Source: DASVXQ01 sp046727955 (GTDB lineage Bacteria > Actinomycetota > CALGFH01). From it: DNA of 8,545 bases. Made by a program: the position numbers and the translations under genes. Under the pieces are notes generated by a model. It was given only the letters and a program-made list of their open reading frames with translations, searched no databases and was not told the DNA's origin. Within the stretch, counting starts at the first letter, position 1. Every line of letters begins with the position of its first letter. Where the stretch lies: NCBI GenBank assembly GCA_046727955.1, contig JBKPDO010000146.1:1-8545 (forward strand), written 5' to 3'. This document shows, in pieces, positions 6,105-8,545 of this stretch.

Positions 6105-7094
6105 TTACCGGGAGCGCGACTCGAGGAGGCGGCGCGCGCGGCGGCCGGCCAGGCGCGCGGCGCTCGCCAGGGTCTCGCGGTGGAAGCCGTCGGACGCCTG
6201 GGTCAGGTGAAGGTACTCGTCGTCGCCGAGGACGATGTCCGCTGCGGCGGCGTTCGACTCGACCTGGGCGACGCTCTTGGCGCCGGGGATCGCCACCACG
6301 TGGGGGCGGTGGATCACCCACGCCAGCGCTATCTGGGCAGGCGTGGCGTCATGGGCGGCGGCGACCTCGCGCAGCGCCTCCAGGACCGGCCCCGCCCGGC
6401 GCAGGTTCTCCTCGGAGAAGAGCAGGTTCACCTCGCGCGTCCCGGTCGGGACGTTGCCGGCGCTGTACCTGCCGCCCAGCACGCCCTGGGCAAGCGGGCT
6501 GTAGGCGATGACGAGACGGCCCCGGCGGGCGGCGTAGGGGACCAGGTCCCGCTCGGGCAGCCGCCGCAGCAGGTTGTATTGGACCTGGTCGGAGACGACC
6601 GGGCGGCCGAGCGCCGCCTCCGCCTCGCGCCAGCGCGCCAGGCCGTAGTTGCTGACCCCGACGTGCCGCACCAAGCCGCCGTCCTGCAGGGTGCGCATCC
6701 CCAACATGGTCGAGCTCTGCGGGACCAGCGGGTTGGGCCAGTGGACCTGGTACAGGTCGATGCAGTCGGTGCCGAGCCGGGCGAGGCTGGCGTGGGCGGC
6801 CGCCTTTACCCGCTCCGCGGTGGGCCAGTTGGGCGCCACCTTGCTGGCCAGCACGAACGACTCGCGGGCGCCGGAGGCGGCCAGGATGCGGCCGAGCACC
6901 CGCTCGGGCTCGCCGCGCCCGTAGACCTCGGCCGTGTCGATGAGGGTGATGCCCAGCGACCTGGCCCGCTCGACGATCGCCTGTGCCTCGGCGAGGCCGA
7001 AGTCGCGGCCCCAGCCCCACTCCGGGGAGCCGAACTGCCAGGCGCCGAGCCCGATGACGGAGGTGCGCAGCCCGCAGGCCTCGACGTAGCGCAT
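6105..7094 (-). CDS. Aldo/keto reductase (NADPH-dependent oxidoreductase)
   Basis: This gene encodes 329 residues, the usual length for the family. The (beta/alpha)8 barrel begins LRTSVIGLGAWQFGS. The catalytic tetrad is visible as D53 and Y58 in LIDTAEVYGRGEPERVLGR, K85 in VLASKVAPNW, and H118 in CIDLYQVHWPNP. HVGVSNYG (144-151), VQYNLL (171-176) and AYSPLAQGVLGG (197-208) are further family markers. The cofactor-binding stretch is IPGAKSVAQVESNAAA (269-284), with K273/S274 suited to the NADPH 2'-phosphate. It reduces aldehydes or ketones; the substrate cannot be inferred. AAAGGA lies 7 nt before the ATG. It is 61 bp downstream of clgR on the same strand and might be co-transcribed with it. 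Its stop faces the kinase gene across repeat array I. Confidence 0.95.
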   Translation of the reverse strand: MRYVEACGLRTSVIGLGAWQFGSPEWGWGRDFGLAEAQAIVERARSLGITLIDTAEVYGRGEPERVLGRILAASGARESFVLASKVAPNWPTAERVKAAAHASLARLGTDCIDLYQVHWPNPLVPQSSTMLGMRTLQDGGLVRHVGVSNYGLARWREAEAALGRPVVSDQVQYNLLRRLPERDLVPYAARRGRLVIAYSPLAQGVLGGRYSAGNVPTGTREVNLLFSEENLRRAGPVLEALREVAAAHDATPAQIALAWVIHRPHVVAIPGAKSVAQVESNAAAADIVLGDDEYLHLTQASDGFHRETLASAARLAGRRARRLLESRSR

Positions 7095-7131
7095 GACCGG
7101 TCCTTTCGCTCGCCGGTCATGATAGCGAGCG
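7095..7131 (-). promoter_or_regulatory. Leader/promoter candidate of the aldo/keto reductase with a 7-bp inverted repeat
   Basis: On the minus strand TATCAT (7119-7124) resembles a -10 box. It sits inside CGCTCGC-N11-GCGAGCG (7107-7113 and 7125-7131), and the SD AAAGGA follows. A -35 match is poor (GCCTGA). The inverted repeat could be an operator, or a small hairpin in a read-through transcript from clgR. Confidence 0.35.
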
Positions 7132-7138
7132 ACGAGTG

Positions 7139-7166
7139 GGCTCAGGCCGAGCGGCTCAGGCCGAGC
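7139..7166. repeat. 14-bp exact tandem duplication spanning the clgR stop codon
   Basis: GGCTCAGGCCGAGC occurs at 7139-7152 and again at 7153-7166. The second copy contains the clgR stop (7156-7158) and its last codons (RRSA); the first lies just downstream. It looks like a recent slippage duplication. Confidence 0.85.
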
Positions 7167-7521
7167 GGCGGCCGGCGAACGCCTGCAGATCGAAGACCCT
7201 GGCCACCGGGGCCGGCTCGCGCCGGGCCGGCGCGGGCACCGGCGTGGACGGGGGAATGAAGCCCACCCGGGGCACGGAGGCGTGCAGGTCCAGGCGCGTC
7301 AGCTGCTCGGCGACCTCGAACAGCAGGTCGGCGAGCACCAGGTCGAGCGCGGCGCAGACCGCCTCGAGCACCTCGGAGGACGCCTCTTTGCGGCCGCGCT
7401 CGACCTCTGAGAGATAGGTCAGCGACACGTTGGCGAGCATGGCCACCTCGCGCAGCGTACGACCTTGGGCCTGCCGCTGCCGGCGCAGGGTCGCCCCGAT
7501 GACCGTGCGGAGCCGGCTCAT
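7156..7521 (-). CDS. clgR: ClgR-like XRE-family regulator of clp genes
   Basis: This gene encodes 121 residues. The helix-turn-helix covers about 7-64: VIGATLRRQRQAQGRTLREV, LANVSLTYLSEVERGRKEAS and SEVLEAVCAALDL. The signature QGRTLREV ... YLSEVERGRKE.SSE is that of actinobacterial ClgR, an activator of clpP, clpC and other proteostasis genes. The tail after residue 66 is variable and Pro-rich, ending GRRSA. In Streptomyces the ClgR C-terminus is a Clp degron; whether -SA works this way here is unknown. The neighbouring gene is clpP, and a ClgR-box-like site lies upstream of clpP, which supports the call. The ATG at 7519-7521 is preceded by a GGGGGTGAG weak SD. clpP is 187 bp upstream, separated by repeat array II, so clgR may have its own promoter. 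Confidence 0.88.
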   Translation of the reverse strand: MSRLRTVIGATLRRQRQAQGRTLREVAMLANVSLTYLSEVERGRKEASSEVLEAVCAALDLVLADLLFEVAEQLTRLDLHASVPRVGFIPPSTPVPAPARREPAPVARVFDLQAFAGRRSA

Positions 7522-7537
7522 CGCTCACCCCCGAGCG
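7522..7537. promoter_or_regulatory. Inverted repeat CGCTC-N6-GAGCG at the clgR start
   Basis: Arms lie at 7522-7526 and 7533-7537, directly abutting the clgR ATG and covering its weak SD. It could be an autoregulatory operator or a start-masking hairpin. It does not fit the CGC-N5-GCG spacing of known ClgR boxes. Confidence 0.3.
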
Positions 7538-7569
7538 GTCCAATGAGCCCGAGTGGCAAGGGGGCCGGG

Positions 7570-7682
7570 TCTTGGGGGGCCGTGGGGGGAGCGGGCTCCC
7601 CCCACATGGATGGACCCGCCCCGGCGCGCGGAGCGCGCGCCGTGGGGGGAGCGAGCTCCCCCCACATGGACAGAGGACTGCC
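7570..7682 (-). repeat. Double-hairpin repeat array II (two units, inverted relative to array I)
   Basis: Read on the minus strand it begins GGCAGTCCTCTGTCCATG, 27 nt after the clpP stop, and ends CGGCCCCCCAAGA, the same boundaries as array I. Unit 1 has a perfect hairpin A (7642-7665, centre AGCTCGCT in the sense strand) and hairpin B (7623-7641, arms of 8 bp). Unit 2 has hairpin A at 7582-7605. Unit period is 60 bp. It separates clpP from clgR. Confidence 0.92.
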
Positions 7683-7708
7683 TGTCGCAGGCCTGCCCCG
7701 TCGCTTCA

Positions 7709-8275
7709 TCATCGCACTACTTCGTCGATGAGGCCGTAGACCACGGCTTCGTCGGCGGAGAACCAGGTGTCGCGGTCGGTGTCGCGGTGGATCCGCTCGA
7801 CCGGCTGCCCGGTAGCCTCGGCGAGGATGTCGTCGACCAGGGCGCGCTGGCGCAGCACCTCCTGGGCGGTGCGCTCGAGGTCGGTCGCCTGTCCCTGGAA
7901 GCCCCCGCTCCACGGCTGGTGGATCAGGATCCGCGCGTTGCCGGTCGCCCGGCGGCGGCCCTTGGTGCCCCCGGCAACCAGCACCGACGCCATCGAGGCC
8001 GCCAGGCCCGAGCAGGTGGTGGCCACCGGACAGGCAAGGTTGACCATGGTGTCGTAGATCGCCAGCCCCGCGAGCACCTCACCGCCGGGCGAGTTGACCC
8101 GCAGATCGACCGGCTGCTCGGGGTCCTCGTGCTCCAGGAACAGCAGGCGCGCCATGACGTCGTTGGCCAGCTCGCTGGTGATGGGTCCCGACAGCATGAC
8201 CAGCCGGCGGCGCAGCAGCCGGTCGACTGGGTCGATCGGCCGGTCGGTGGTGTCGGTGAACTGTCCAAGGCTCAT
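7709..8275 (-). CDS. clpP: ATP-dependent Clp protease proteolytic subunit
   Basis: This gene encodes 188 residues, the family length without a long propeptide. Early motifs are LLRRRLVMLSGPITSELAND and RLLFLEHEDPEQPVDLRVNS, then PGGEVLAGLAIYDTM. The catalytic triad is S94 in GLAASMASV, H119 in ARILIHQPW and D169 in RDTDRDTWFSADEAVVYGLI. The 25-residue Ser-His spacing matches canonical ClpP. It forms the barrel-shaped protease that works with ClpX/ClpC ATPases. GLAASMAS differs from the usual GQAASM, so it may be one of several paralogues. No second clpP follows here, unlike the common clpP1-clpP2 pair. The ATG at 8273-8275 has no SD; a TANNNT -10 ends 6 nt upstream, which suggests a leaderless mRNA. 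The frame is open further upstream through repeat array III but shows no ClpP-like residues. Confidence 0.95.
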   Translation of the reverse strand: MSLGQFTDTTDRPIDPVDRLLRRRLVMLSGPITSELANDVMARLLFLEHEDPEQPVDLRVNSPGGEVLAGLAIYDTMVNLACPVATTCSGLAASMASVLVAGGTKGRRRATGNARILIHQPWSGGFQGQATDLERTAQEVLRQRALVDDILAEATGQPVERIHRDTDRDTWFSADEAVVYGLIDEVVR

Positions 8276-8281
8276 GGCAGC

Positions 8282-8287
8282 ACGGTA
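8282..8287 (-). promoter_or_regulatory. Candidate -10 element for a leaderless clpP transcript
   Basis: The minus strand reads TACCGT-GCTGCC-ATG. TACCGT fits TANNNT, and a start point 7 nt downstream would be the A of the ATG. No SD is present. The -35 region (TCGTCC, 17-bp spacer) is poor, as expected for an activator-dependent promoter. Confidence 0.45.
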
Positions 8288-8317
8288 CCGGACGCGGGCC
8301 TTCAGGACGACCCCTTC

Positions 8318-8331
8318 CGCCCACAGCGAAT
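8318..8331 (-). promoter_or_regulatory. ClgR-box-like operator upstream of clpP
   Basis: The minus strand reads ATTCGC-TGTGG-GCG, one mismatch from the Streptomyces ClgR consensus GTTCGC-N5-GCG and consistent with the general CGC-N5-GCG core. Its centre is about 50 bp upstream of the clpP ATG, just upstream of the expected -35, a classic activator position. Confidence 0.6.
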
Positions 8332-8360
8332 CGGAGATGGTCCGGGGCGGCGCCGCGATC

Positions 8361-8545
8361 GGCAGGTCCTCTGTCCATGTGGGGGGAGCCCGCTCCCCCC
8401 ACGGCGCGCGCTCCGCGCGCCCGGGCAGGTCGATCCATGTGGGGGGAGCCCGCTCCCCCCACGGCGCGCGCGTCGCGCGCCCCGGGCGATCGGTCCCTGT
8501 GGGGGGGGGCCCCGCCCCCCCCCGGCCCCCCACACCCCGCCCCCC
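8361..8545 (+). repeat. Double-hairpin repeat array III (at least three units, runs off the window)
   Basis: Exact 60-bp periodicity: TCCATGT at 8374, TCCATGT at 8434, and TCCCTGT at 8494. Units 1 and 2 each have a perfect hairpin A (8379-8402, 8439-8462; arms GTGGGGGGAGC / GCTCCCCCCAC) followed by hairpin B (8403-8421, 8463-8481; arms GGCGCGCG / CGCGCGCC). The hairpin B loop is CTC in unit 1 and CGT in unit 2. Unit 3 degrades into G and C runs to the edge, either divergence or poor sequence at a contig end. Confidence 0.88.

Noticed and set aside
8276..8533. Upstream extension of the clpP frame
   Set aside because: It would translate repeat array III and the promoter region into low-complexity Gly/Arg/Pro sequence. 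The ClpP family begins at MSLGQFTDTT.
8361..8545. CRISPR array
   Set aside because: The 60-bp period is regular, but the entire unit is conserved and palindromic, there are no unique spacers, and no cas genes are present.

Overview
The window is very GC-rich DNA with strong third-position G/C bias, from an actinomycete-type (Actinomycetota) bacterium. The best lineage clue is a ClgR-type regulator, a family known from actinobacteria, placed beside a clpP gene that appears to be leaderless. Several long open frames lie opposite the real genes; they are GC-bias shadows. The right edge decays into G and C homopolymers inside a palindromic repeat, so it may be a contig end.

Region 1 (1-2314, minus strand) is the end of a probable conjugation or type IV secretion operon. 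A polytopic membrane protein (VirB6/TrbL-like by architecture) is followed by a single-pass membrane protein with a small C-terminal domain, then by a secreted lytic transglycosylase cut by the window edge. Both junctions are ATGA overlaps, so translation is probably coupled. Upstream lies about 470 bp without a convincing gene (2315-2787), holding palindromes and a possible 22-codon leader peptide.

Region 2 (2689-5911) starts with a 79-bp tandem duplication that overlaps the 3' end of a DedA-PAP2 fusion gene (minus strand). That gene carries a 123-bp MITE-like insertion with perfect inverted ends and a TA target duplication. The insertion keeps the frame and adds 41 residues. The PAP2 half has also lost its catalytic residues. 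Divergent from it, across 112 bp, is a two-PAS NarL/DesK-type sensor histidine kinase without a response regulator in view.

Region 3 (5926-8545) holds an aldo/keto reductase, a clgR-like regulator and clpP, all on the minus strand, set among three arrays of a palindromic repeat with two hairpins per roughly 60-bp unit. Arrays I and II are near-identical inverted copies flanking the reductase-clgR pair. Array III lies upstream of clpP and runs off the window. A sequence matching the published ClgR-box form (GTTCGC-N5-GCG, one mismatch) sits about 50 bp upstream of clpP, and a TANNNT -10 element ends 6 bp before its ATG. This suggests a local regulator-protease circuit: ClgR activates clpP, and Clp protease may in turn degrade ClgR, as in other actinobacteria.

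The most noteworthy items are the double-hairpin repeat family, the in-frame MITE within a degenerate PAP2 domain, and the compact clgR-clpP pair with a recognisable operator. I did not find a clearly new defence or mobile system.
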